From Oscillospiraceae bacterium (lineage in GTDB: Bacteria > Bacillota > Clostridia > Oscillospirales > Oscillospiraceae): a stretch of DNA of 24,494 nucleotides. The stretch is taken from the NCBI GenBank assembly GCA_016302405.1, contig JAEDNR010000018.1, positions 1 to 24,494 of the forward strand, given 5' to 3'. The notes below the pieces were generated by a model. That model was not told the DNA's origin, searched no databases, and saw only the letters and a list, made by a program, of their open reading frames with translations. The position numbers were made by a program, and so were the translations under genes. Of the stretch, positions 1 to 5,940 are shown one piece after another. The number at the start of each line of letters is the position of its first letter. Position 1 is the stretch's first letter.

Positions 1-1151
1 GCCACGTTGACCACGGCAAGACCACTCTGACCGCCGCTATCACCAAGTATCTGGCTCTGAAGGGTCAGGCCGCTTTCGAGGACTACGCTTCCATCGATAA
101 GGCTCCCGAAGAGAAGGCTCGTGGTATCACGATCAACACCGCTCACGTTGAGTACGAGACCGACAAGCGTCACTACGCTCACGTTGACTGCCCGGGCCAC
201 GCCGACTATATCAAGAACATGATCACCGGTGCTGCTCAGATGGACGGCGCTATCCTGGTTATCGCTGCTACCGACGGCCCCATGGCTCAGACCAAGGAGC
301 ACCTGCTGCTGGCCCGTCAGGTCGGCGTGCCTTCCATCGTTGTCTTCCTGAACAAGTGCGATCAGGTCGACGATGAGGAGCTGCTGGAGCTGGTTGAGAT
401 GGAAGTCCGTGAGACTCTGTCCTACTACGAGTTCCCCGGCGACGACATCCCCGTCATCAAGGGTTCCGCTCTGAACGCTCTGATTTCCGAGTCCAAGGAC
501 CCCTCCGCTCCCGAGTATGCCTGCATCAAGGAGCTGATGGACGCCGTTGACGACTATATCCCCACTCCCGACCGTAAGGCTGACCAGCCCTTCCTGATGC
601 CCGTTGAGGACGTCTTCACCATCTCCGGCCGTGGTACCGTTGCTACCGGCCGTGTGGAGCGTGGCATGATCAAGAAGAACGAGCCCGTGGAGATCGTTGG
701 TCTGCGCGAGGACAAGCTGAACACCGTCGTTACCGACATCGAAATGTTCCACAAGCTGCTGGACTACGCTGAAGCCGGCGACAACATCGGCGCTCTGCTG
801 CGTGGTATCGACAAGAAGAACATCGAGAGAGGCCAGGTTCTGGCGAAGCCCGGTTCCATCCATCCTCACACCAAGTTTGCCGGCCAGGTCTACGTCCTGT
901 CCAAGGAAGAAGGCGGCCGTCATACTCCTTTCTTCAACAACTACCGTCCTCAGTTCTACTTCCGTACCACCGACGTGACCGGCATCATCACTCTGCCCGA
1001 GGGCGTTGAGATGTGCATGCCCGGCGACAACGTTGTGATGCACGTTGAGCTGATCACCCCCATCGCTATCGAGAAGGGCCTGCGTTTCGCTATCCGCGAG
1101 GGCGGCCGTACCGTCGGTTCCGGCGTTGTCACCGAGATCGAGGAGCAGTAA
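1..1151 (+). CDS. tuf: Elongation factor Tu, 5'-truncated by the window edge
   Basis: EF-Tu is the GTPase that delivers aminoacyl-tRNA to the ribosomal A site. The reading frame is open from base 3 and begins inside the P-loop (HVDHGKTT), so about 18 N-terminal codons lie outside the window; 382 codons remain, matching a family length near 400. Visible motifs are the switch I segment EKARGITI, the G3 motif DCPGHAD, G4 NKCD and G5 SAL, followed by beta-barrel domains 2 and 3, ending in a typical EF-Tu tail (GGRTVGSGVVTEI). Codon use is strongly biased to gct, cgt, ggt and C-ending codons, unlike the cgg/ccg-rich genes downstream, as expected for a very highly expressed gene. A strong intrinsic terminator follows 21 bases after the stop. 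It is probably the last gene of a ribosomal-protein/elongation-factor operon, but the upstream context is not visible. Confidence 0.99.
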   Translation, partial: HVDHGKTTLTAAITKYLALKGQAAFEDYASIDKAPEEKARGITINTAHVEYETDKRHYAHVDCPGHADYIKNMITGAAQMDGAILVIAATDGPMAQTKEHLLLARQVGVPSIVVFLNKCDQVDDEELLELVEMEVRETLSYYEFPGDDIPVIKGSALNALISESKDPSAPEYACIKELMDAVDDYIPTPDRKADQPFLMPVEDVFTISGRGTVATGRVERGMIKKNEPVEIVGLREDKLNTVVTDIEMFHKLLDYAEAGDNIGALLRGIDKKNIERGQVLAKPGSIHPHTKFAGQVYVLSKEEGGRHTPFFNNYRPQFYFRTTDVTGIITLPEGVEMCMPGDNVVMHVELITPIAIEKGLRFAIREGGRTVGSGVVTEIEEQ

Positions 1152-1172
1152 TCGATAACCGATAACATTTCA

Positions 1173-1206
1173 ATCGCCTCCGGCTTTTCGCCGGAGGCGA
1201 TTTTTA
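1173..1206 (+). terminator. Intrinsic terminator of tuf
   Basis: A perfect 12-bp stem (1173-1184 with 1190-1201), GC-rich and with a 5-nt loop, runs into a T tract (TTTTTAT). It lies 21 bases after the tuf stop codon. Confidence 0.95.
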
Positions 1207-1231
1207 TACCCGCGGAAAACCGATTCCGCCC

Positions 1232-1260
1232 TTGGCAACCCGTCTTTTTCCTGGTATGAT
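1232..1260 (+). promoter_or_regulatory. Sigma-A type promoter without an intact gene
   Basis: TTGGCA at 1232-1237 and TATGAT at 1255-1260 are separated by exactly 17 bp. Transcription would start near 1267 and run into repeat copy 1 and then the P-II-like remnant. No intact coding region follows before the terminator at 1720, so this is best read as the surviving promoter of the broken gene. Assignment is by hexamer match and spacing only. Confidence 0.6.
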
Positions 1261-1301
1261 GTATTTAGAAAATGCTGCCTGACGCAACGCGGCAGGCAGG
1301 G

Positions 1302-1540
1302 AAATTGGAATTTGTAGGGCTGTTTGGGCAGTGGCGAGCGGAGCCGATGCGGTACACGTCCTTCCCCCCCGCGTTTACGAGGGGGGTGGTAAGAGTAGCG
1401 CACACTGGTACCGGGGGAGCCCGTCATCCGCATATCTTTCACGAATAAGAGCGAAGAATAGAGCTGTAAACACGGAAAGATCAATTATTTGACGCTTTCG
1501 GAAATTCGTACTCCCCCCGTCCCTGCGCTAGCGCAGGGAC
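1302..1540. repeat. Interspersed palindromic repeat, copy 1 (degenerate)
   Basis: The left arm (from 1302) begins AAATTGGAATTTG and continues through a conserved CTGTTTGGGCAGTGG and GATGCGGTAC, matching both arms of copy 3 and the left arm of copy 2 over about 60 bp. A C-run/G-run hairpin follows near 1358-1392. The right end (1502-1540) carries the module ACTCCCCCC plus a perfect 22-bp palindrome at 1519-1540, shared with copy 4. The middle section (about 1400-1500) matches nothing else in the window. No transposase is present, so it is non-autonomous. It occupies most of the gap between the tuf terminator and the P-II remnant. Confidence 0.75.
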
Positions 1541-1547
1541 AATCCTG

Positions 1548-1706
1548 ATGATGGTGGTGGAGAAGGCCATCCGGGACAAGGTCCTCAATGCCATCTACAA
1601 GGAAATGGGCATGGCGAAAAAGGCAAAGGGCATCGCTTTCAGCCTGCCCGTGTCCGATGTGGTGGGCTTGTCTGTCGCGAACCCTCCGGAGGAAGCACCG
1701 GAATAA
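1548..1706 (+). pseudogene. 3' remnant of a P-II-like regulatory protein gene
   Basis: An in-frame stretch of 52 codons reads MMVVEKAIRDKVLNAIYKEM, continues through AKKAKGIAFSLPVSDVVGL, and ends at TAA 1704. This resembles the C-terminal half of the short P-II-like (GlnB-fold) proteins common in Clostridia, in which a 'K..I...I....G...KA..I.FSLPV....GL' pattern closes the domain; family members are usually about 95-115 residues. The N-terminal half is absent, and the DNA just upstream is repeat copy 1, whose palindrome ends 7 bases before the first ATG. There is no convincing ribosome-binding site. A sigma-A promoter (1232-1260) upstream and a terminator (1720-1743) downstream look like the remaining parts of the transcription unit. 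Family assignment is from pattern memory; a short expressed protein is possible but less likely. Confidence 0.65.
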
Positions 1707-1719
1707 CAGAAAAAGAAAG

Positions 1720-1743
1720 CACCGCCTTCCGTGGCGGTGTTTT
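1720..1743. terminator. Bidirectional terminator between P-II remnant and rnpB
   Basis: The stem CACCGCC (1720-1726) / GGCGGTG (1733-1739) with a 6-nt loop is followed by TTTTC on the plus strand. On the minus strand it is followed by CTTTCTTTTT, directly after the rnpB 3' end. It can terminate both convergent units. Confidence 0.85.
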
Positions 1744-1745
1744 CT

Positions 1746-2224
1746 GCGATACGGGGCTGTAAGCCGGGTTCTGTCTTGACAGCCATCTATCTAGCCTTGC
1801 CGTTGCCGGCAAAGTCAAGCCACCTCTTCGGGACGGCCGGGCAAGCCAAATGTCCCGTACACGGTGTTGCTCCGGATAGAGTTTACAGCATGAAGCGCAT
1901 AGGCGCTCTTGACCCATGTTTCCATGGGCTGGGTGCGCTCTTACCGCACCTTTTCACCCTTACCTCGTCGATTCGCGCATAGAAACGTTCCCTTTCCCGC
2001 CAGCGGGAAAGGTCACACTCTATGCGGAATCTCCTCTTTCCCATCGAACCCGCTTACGCTGGGCTTCGATGGGAGCCCTTTAAAAGGGAAGGCGGTATCT
2101 CTCTGTTGCACTTGTCCTGGGGTCACCCCCGGCGGGCGTTACCCGTTATCCTTGCCCTGTGGAGCCCGGACTTTCCTCATCTGGGTCCTTTCGGTTCCCA
2201 TCCGCGGCTGTCCGCCCCGGTCGC
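1746..2224 (-). ncRNA. rnpB: RNase P RNA, bacterial class A-like
   Basis: This is the catalytic RNA that removes 5' leaders from pre-tRNAs. Read on the minus strand, it has the hallmark GAGGAAAGTCCGGGCTCC (near 2167-2184), the P10-side segment near ACAGAGAGATACC, the conserved GGTAAGGGTGAAAAGGTGCG (near 1946-1965) and the 3' signature ACAGAACCCGGCTTA. Ends were set from the P1 helix: 5' GCGA..CGGGGC pairs with 3' GCCCCG..UCGC. The result is about 479 nt, longer than the usual 350-400 nt. The excess lies between about 1966 and 2090, which folds as three hairpins (1976-2026, 2040-2073, 2076-2088) where class A RNAs normally carry P12. It has its own promoter upstream and a shared terminator downstream. 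Confidence 0.96.
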
Positions 2225-2230
2225 GGATTT

Positions 2231-2259
2231 ATTGTACTTCATGGCGAGGAAAAAGTCAA
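2231..2259 (-). promoter_or_regulatory. rnpB promoter
   Basis: On the minus strand TTGACT (2254-2259) and TACAAT (2231-2236) are separated by 17 bp. The predicted start, near 2222-2224, coincides with the 5' strand of the P1 helix. This is a near-consensus sigma-A promoter. Confidence 0.85.
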
Positions 2260-2264
2260 ATGTC

Positions 2265-2293
2265 TTGCAAATTCTTTTCTGAAAGGATATACT
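2265..2293 (+). promoter_or_regulatory. Divergent promoter for murD-ispD-ispF
   Basis: TTGCAA (2265-2270) and TATACT (2288-2293) are separated by 17 bp on the plus strand. A second overlapping -10-like TATAAT lies at 2295-2300. The -35 box is only 5 bp from the -35 box of the oppositely oriented rnpB promoter. The transcript would begin near 2300 and carry repeat copy 2 as its leader. Confidence 0.6.
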
Positions 2294-2330
2294 ATATAAT
2301 ATGCTTACCGGTGCAGCTCAGTATAACATA

Positions 2331-2472
2331 CACAAATTGGGAATTTGCAGAACTGTTTGTCCAGTGGTGTGCGGGTGGATGCGGTACGCGGCCTTGCCCC
2401 CCTCATAAATACGGGGGGCAAGGCGTCTAACCACCCGCTTGCCAAAACTCGCCGACAAATTCCCAATCTGTG
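2331..2472. repeat. Interspersed palindromic repeat, copy 2 (most symmetrical)
   Basis: Terminal inverted repeats are CACAAATTGGGAATTTG (2331-2347) and CAAATTCCCAATCTGTG (2456-2472), with one mismatch over 17 bp. Inner arms also pair: GCGGGTGG with CCACCCGC, and CCTTGCCCCCC with GGGGGGCAAGG around a short AT-rich tip near 2403-2411. Weaker similarity extends the inverted symmetry to about 2301-2493 (CTTAC and CTCAG blocks on both sides). Left-flank similarity to copy 3 (TGCTTAYCGGT..CTCAG) supports the longer boundary. The element fills the murD leader between promoter and ribosome-binding site. Confidence 0.85.
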
Positions 2473-2514
2473 TATTAGCTGAGGCATGTAAGGAACGACA
2501 GGAGTCGATTTTTT

Positions 2515-3876
2515 ATGGACAAATTTGAAAGCTATTTTACTTCCCTCCGGGGAAAGCGCGTGGCGGTGCTGGGGCTGGGAGTCAGCAACCGGCCCTTGGT
2601 GAAGCTTCTGCTGGGATATGGCTGCGATGTGACAGGCTGCGACCGCACCCCCCGGGAAAAGCTGGATGCTGAGGTTCTGGAGCTGGAGAAAGCCGGCTGC
2701 ACTCTGCGGGTCGGGGAGGGGTACTTAGACGGCGTGGAGGCCGATGTGGTGTTCCGTACCCCCGGCATGCATCCGGATAATCCCGCGATCCAGGCCCTCC
2801 GGGACCGGGGAGCGGAGGTTACCTCGGAGATGGAGGTGTTCTTCGAGGTCTGCCCCTGTCACACGATCGGGGTCACCGGCTCAGACGGAAAGACCACCAC
2901 GACGACCCTCATTGCAGAAATGCTGAAGGCCTCCGGAAAAACTGTGTGGCTGGGGGGCAATATTGGAGAGCCCTTGCTTCCACGGTGCCGCCGGATGGGG
3001 GAGGATGACTATGCCGTTGCGGAGCTGAGCTCTTTCCAGCTTATGGACATGTGCCGTTCTCCTGAGCGGGCGGTGATTACGAACCTGGCGCCCAACCACC
3101 TGGACATCCATAAGGACATGGCGGAGTATGTTTCCGCCAAGCAGAATATTTACCGCTTCCAGGATGGGGACGGCATTCTGATCCTGAACGCGGACAACGC
3201 GCTTACCGCCGGGCTTCATGGAAACGGGGATACCCGGTTCTTCTCCAGGAAGCAGGAGACGAACTGCGTCTGGCTTTCCGGCGGTATCATTTGGCGGCGG
3301 GGAGAACCGGTGCTGAACACCGGGGATATTCTTCTGCCCGGGGTCCACAACATTGAAAACTATATGGCCGCCATCGCGGCGGTGGAGGGCATTGCCTCCG
3401 ATGAGGCGGTGCGGCAGGTGGCGAAGAACTTCGGCGGCGTGGAGCACCGGATCGAGCTGGTGCGGGTGAAGGACGGCGTAAGGTTTTACAATGATTCCAT
3501 CGCTTCCTCCCCCAGCCGGACCATCGCGGGTCTGCGGAGCTTCCCGGAAAAGGTGATTCTCATTGCCGGCGGCTATGACAAGCACATCCCCTACGATGTT
3601 CTGGGACCGGAAATCTGCCAGCATGTCAAAAAGCTGTTCCTGGGAGGCGCCACCGGGGAAAAGATCCGAAAAGCGGTGGAAGCTGCGCCGGAGTACCGCC
3701 CCGGGGAGACGGAAATCACCGACTGCGGCAGCTTTGAAGCGGCGGTCCGGGCGGCTGCCGCTGCCGCGGAGCCGGGGGATGTGGTGCTGATGAGCCCCGC
3801 CAGCGCGGCCTTTGACCAGTTCAAAAACTTCATGGTCCGGGGAGACTTTTACAAAAAGCTGATAAAGGAGCTGTGA
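2515..3876 (+). CDS. murD: UDP-N-acetylmuramoyl-L-alanine:D-glutamate ligase
   Basis: Cytoplasmic ATP-dependent ligase that adds D-glutamate to UDP-MurNAc-L-Ala in peptidoglycan precursor synthesis. The 453-residue protein has the usual family length. An N-terminal Rossmann-like uridine-binding domain carries VAVLGLGVSNRP (residues about 16-27). The central Mur ligase domain has the ATP loop GSDGKTTT at 122-129 and the downstream segment ITNLAPNHLDIH. The C-terminal domain contains HRIELV..DGVRFYNDSIASSP and AGGYDK. AGGAG precedes the ATG with suitable spacing. It starts a three-gene unit with ispD (3-nt gap) and ispF. MurD is normally found in the dcw division cluster; here it stands alone with isoprenoid genes, and no other mur gene is visible. 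Confidence 0.97.
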   Translation: MDKFESYFTSLRGKRVAVLGLGVSNRPLVKLLLGYGCDVTGCDRTPREKLDAEVLELEKAGCTLRVGEGYLDGVEADVVFRTPGMHPDNPAIQALRDRGAEVTSEMEVFFEVCPCHTIGVTGSDGKTTTTTLIAEMLKASGKTVWLGGNIGEPLLPRCRRMGEDDYAVAELSSFQLMDMCRSPERAVITNLAPNHLDIHKDMAEYVSAKQNIYRFQDGDGILILNADNALTAGLHGNGDTRFFSRKQETNCVWLSGGIIWRRGEPVLNTGDILLPGVHNIENYMAAIAAVEGIASDEAVRQVAKNFGGVEHRIELVRVKDGVRFYNDSIASSPSRTIAGLRSFPEKVILIAGGYDKHIPYDVLGPEICQHVKKLFLGGATGEKIRKAVEAAPEYRPGETEITDCGSFEAAVRAAAAAAEPGDVVLMSPASAAFDQFKNFMVRGDFYKKLIKEL

Positions 3877-3879
3877 TAA

Positions 3880-4596
3880 ATGGAAATCACCAAGCTGACC
3901 CGCCCTGCCCGAAAGCTTCTCAAGCTCAAGCCCTGCGGCGCGGTGATCGTGGCGGCGGGAAACGCCTCCCGGATGGGGGGCGTGGACAAGATCATGGCGG
4001 ACCTGGGCGGCAAGCCGGTGATCCGCCGCACCGCGGAAAGCTTTCAGGACTGCGACGCGGTAAAGGAGATCGTGGTGGTGACCCGGCAGGATCTCATTAT
4101 CCCCATCGGAGATCTGCTGCATGACCTGCCCAAGCTCCAGGCGGTGGTGGCCGGGGGTAAGACCCGGCAGGAATCCGTTGCCCTGGGCCTGAATGCCCTG
4201 TCGGAAAAAACCAGGCTTGCCGCCATCCATGACGGCGCCAGACCCCTTGTCACCTGGCAGCTTATCGACCGGGTGGTGCGGGCGGCCAATACCTACGGCG
4301 CGGCGGCTCCCGCGGTTCCGGTGAAGGATACCGTCAAGGTGGTCTCCGGAGGGCTGGTGGAGAGTACGCCGGACCGGGCAAAGCTCCGGGCTGTGCAGAC
4401 ACCCCAGGTCTTTGACTTTGACCTGCTCCGGGGCGCGCTGAAGCAGGCGGAGGGGGAGAATCTGACCGATGACTGCGCGGCGGTGGAAAAGCTGGGGATG
4501 AAGGTCAAAATCGTGGAAGGGGCGGAGGAAAACATCAAGATCACCACCCCTATGGATTTGAAAATCGCGGCAATGCTGTTGGAGGGAACGGTATGA
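3880..4596 (+). CDS. ispD: 2-C-methyl-D-erythritol 4-phosphate cytidylyltransferase
   Basis: Transfers CMP from CTP to MEP, the third step of the non-mevalonate isoprenoid pathway, in the cytoplasm. The 238-residue protein has the nucleotidyltransferase loop AVIVAAGNASRMGG at residues about 21-34, with R31 in the position of the CTP-binding Arg. K37 (VDK) follows. Other family motifs are IHDGARPLV, VPVKDTVK and QTPQVFDF. The N-terminus is about 15 residues longer than many homologues, but the ATG directly follows the murD stop, with AAGGAG inside the murD end, which supports this start. Its stop overlaps the ispF start (ATGA), so ispD and ispF are probably translationally coupled. Confidence 0.97.
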   Translation: MEITKLTRPARKLLKLKPCGAVIVAAGNASRMGGVDKIMADLGGKPVIRRTAESFQDCDAVKEIVVVTRQDLIIPIGDLLHDLPKLQAVVAGGKTRQESVALGLNALSEKTRLAAIHDGARPLVTWQLIDRVVRAANTYGAAAPAVPVKDTVKVVSGGLVESTPDRAKLRAVQTPQVFDFDLLRGALKQAEGENLTDDCAAVEKLGMKVKIVEGAEENIKITTPMDLKIAAMLLEGTV

Positions 4597-5087
4597 GAAT
4601 CGGACATGGCTATGATGTACACCGGCTGGTGCCCGGCCGGGATCTGGTTCTTGGTGGGGTACACATTCCCTATGAGCGGGGACTGCTGGGCCACTCGGAC
4701 GCGGATGTGCTGCTGCACGCAGTGATGGACGCCCTTTTAGGCGCAGCGGGGATGCGGGACATTGGCCTGCATTTTCCTGATACCGACCCTATGTATAAGG
4801 GAGCGGACTCTATGGAGCTGCTTCGCCGGGTGGGGCGGATGCTCCGGCAGGCAGGCTACGGCGTGGGCAATATCGATGTGACCATGATTGCCCAGCACCC
4901 CAAGCTGAAGGATTACATCCCTAAGATGGCGGAAAACATTGCCGCCGCCCTGGATACCGATGTATCCCGGGTCAATGTGAAAGCTACTACGGAGGAACAC
5001 CTGGGCTTTACGGGAACCGGGGAAGGCATGTCCTGCCACGCGGTGTGCATCATCACGGAGGAAACCACAAAAATCGTCCGGCTGTGA
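4593..5087 (+). CDS. ispF: 2-C-methyl-D-erythritol 2,4-cyclodiphosphate synthase
   Basis: Cyclises CDP-ME 2-phosphate to MEcPP, releasing CMP; it is a trimeric, metal-dependent MEP-pathway enzyme. The 164-residue length is standard. The divalent-metal ligands D8 and H10 sit in GYDVHRL and H42 in DVLLHAVMDALLG. The FPDTDP loop and the terminal KATTEEHLGFTGTGEG motif are intact. The start overlaps the ispD stop by 4 nt. A single ispDF fusion occurs in some bacteria, but here the two genes are separate. It is the last gene of the murD unit. No convincing terminator follows; an AATTGAC repeat tract and repeat copy 3 come next. Confidence 0.98.
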   Translation: MRIGHGYDVHRLVPGRDLVLGGVHIPYERGLLGHSDADVLLHAVMDALLGAAGMRDIGLHFPDTDPMYKGADSMELLRRVGRMLRQAGYGVGNIDVTMIAQHPKLKDYIPKMAENIAAALDTDVSRVNVKATTEEHLGFTGTGEGMSCHAVCIITEETTKIVRL

Positions 5088-5124
5088 AAGCGTTATCATT
5101 ATTTAGAACGGCAAATTGGATATT

Positions 5125-5157
5125 AATTGACAATTGACAATGAACAATTGACAATTA
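5125..5157. repeat. Short AATTGAC tandem/palindromic tract
   Basis: Three or more copies of AATTGAC or CAATTGAC-like units sit in an AT-rich tract just after ispF. The tract is nearly palindromic (TAATTG..CAATTA). It resembles short intergenic repeat ends seen in other Firmicutes; its function is unknown. Confidence 0.5.
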
Positions 5158-5218
5158 AGGAAACCCTGCGGGATGATTTAAAATAATGTGCTTATCGGTT
5201 TTACTCAGCCGTCTGATG

Positions 5219-5592
5219 AATTGGAATTTGTTGAGCTGTTTGGGCAGTGGTGTGCGGTATCGATGCGGTACGCGCTAAGGCTCCCTTGTGTAAAGGGTGG
5301 TGCTGCACGCAGTGAATCAAAATCGTAATGATTGCCGGGGGCAATCATACCTTAATGAAACTGGCCCGGAGGGCCTGAGGGATTGTGCAGTAAAATGTTT
5401 TCATACTGACAACGAATCGGCGAAAAGGGGTCACAAAGGACACTGTCCGTTCTGACGATGGGTAGATAGGGAAGTCCACCGTTACAACCCCTCAGTCAGC
5501 TACGCTGACAGCTCCCCTTACACAGGGGAGCCCTCGCCGTGTACCGCATCCACCCGCACACCATACAACAAACAGCTCTGCAAATTCCAATT
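5219..5592. repeat. Interspersed palindromic repeat, copy 3 (long, composite)
   Basis: Terminal inverted repeats of about 65 bp run from AATTGGAATTTG at 5219 to CAAATTCCAATT ending at 5592. The arms share GAGCTGTTTG, GTGTGCGG and GATGCGGTAC in inverted orientation. Inside sits a second layer. On the left it is CTCCCTTGTGTAAAGGGTGG plus CTGCACGCAGTGA. On the right are the hairpins GTCAGC-tac-GCTGAC (5495-5509) and GCTCCCC/GGGGAGC (5511-5531). The 374-bp element has no open frame with a ribosome-binding site. Left-flank similarity with copy 2 suggests the element may start near 5189. It accounts for most of the 598-bp gap between ispF and the DUF3343 gene. Confidence 0.8.
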
Positions 5593-5606
5593 TATCTCTT
5601 TATTTC

Positions 5607-5640
5607 TGCTCCATCCTGGGAAAAGAACCAGGATGGAGCA
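5607..5640. other. Strong 13-bp hairpin upstream of the DUF3343 gene
   Basis: Perfect stem TGCTCCATCCTGG (5607-5619) / CCAGGATGGAGCA (5628-5640) with an 8-nt purine-rich loop. No T tract follows on either strand, so it is not a standard terminator. It immediately precedes a second hairpin that includes the downstream ribosome-binding site. Confidence 0.6.
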
Positions 5641-5647
5641 AAATTCG

Positions 5648-5675
5648 CCTCCCGGGCATAGATTGTGCCGGGAGG
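5648..5675 (+). promoter_or_regulatory. Hairpin enclosing the Shine-Dalgarno of the DUF3343 gene
   Basis: CCTCCCGGGCA (5648-5658) pairs with TGCCGGGAGG (5666-5675), with one bulged G and a 7-nt loop. The 3' arm contains GGAGG (5671-5675), the only good ribosome-binding site for the ATG at 5686. When formed, the hairpin should hide that site. TTTTG follows the stem, so it could also act as a weak terminator. Pairing is seen directly; the regulatory role is inferred. Confidence 0.5.
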
Positions 5676-5685
5676 TTTTGCTGTT

Positions 5686-5940
5686 ATGATGACGGATTAT
5701 ATTACCTTCCGCTCGGTGACAGTGGCCCAGCGGGGGGAGAAGATACTGAATGCTGCGGGGATTCGCTGCGCGGTCCGGCGAACGCCCCGGTGGATGGAGG
5801 AACAGGGCTGCGGCTACTGCATCCGGCTTGCCGGGTCGGAGGTTCCGGACGCGCTGGCGCTGCTTCGGAGAAATCAGCTGAGCTGGCGCAAGGTCTACTA
5901 CCAGGGAGAGGATGGGGTTCTGGAGGAGCGGAGGGTATGA
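5686..5940 (+). CDS. DUF3343 family protein (putative Se/S carrier-like)
   Basis: A small cytoplasmic protein of 84 residues from the ATG at 5686 (GGAGG 10 nt upstream; an upstream in-frame ATG at 5665 lacks a usable site). It begins MMTDYITFRSVTVAQRGEKI and contains a CGYC motif in EQGCGYCIRLAG, matching the DUF3343 pattern of a sensor-like N-terminus followed by a conserved Cys-Gly motif. Proteins of this family are often found beside class V aminotransferases/cysteine desulfurases and have been suggested to handle sulfur or selenium. Here the next gene is such an enzyme and overlaps by 4 nt (ATGA). No biochemical role is firmly established. The upstream hairpin may control its translation. 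Confidence 0.85.
   Translation: MMTDYITFRSVTVAQRGEKILNAAGIRCAVRRTPRWMEEQGCGYCIRLAGSEVPDALALLRRNQLSWRKVYYQGEDGVLEERRV

Noticed and set aside
1909..2430. A 173-codon plus-strand open frame across rnpB and repeat copy 2
   Set aside because: It runs antisense through RNase P RNA, whose conserved segments explain the sequence; it has no ribosome-binding site.
2881..4230. A 449-codon minus-strand open frame opposite murD and ispD
   Set aside because: It overlaps two well-supported genes and its translation matches no family; it is a codon-bias shadow.
1302..5592. The repeats considered as a CRISPR array
   Set aside because: Copies are kilobases apart, differ in length and are palindromic over more than 100 bp; there are no regular spacers and no cas genes.
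5790..5936. An N-terminal extension of the desulfurase into the DUF3343 gene
   Set aside because: The conserved N-terminus MIYLDSGAT begins at 5937 with a good ribosome-binding site; the extension is the other frame of DUF3343.
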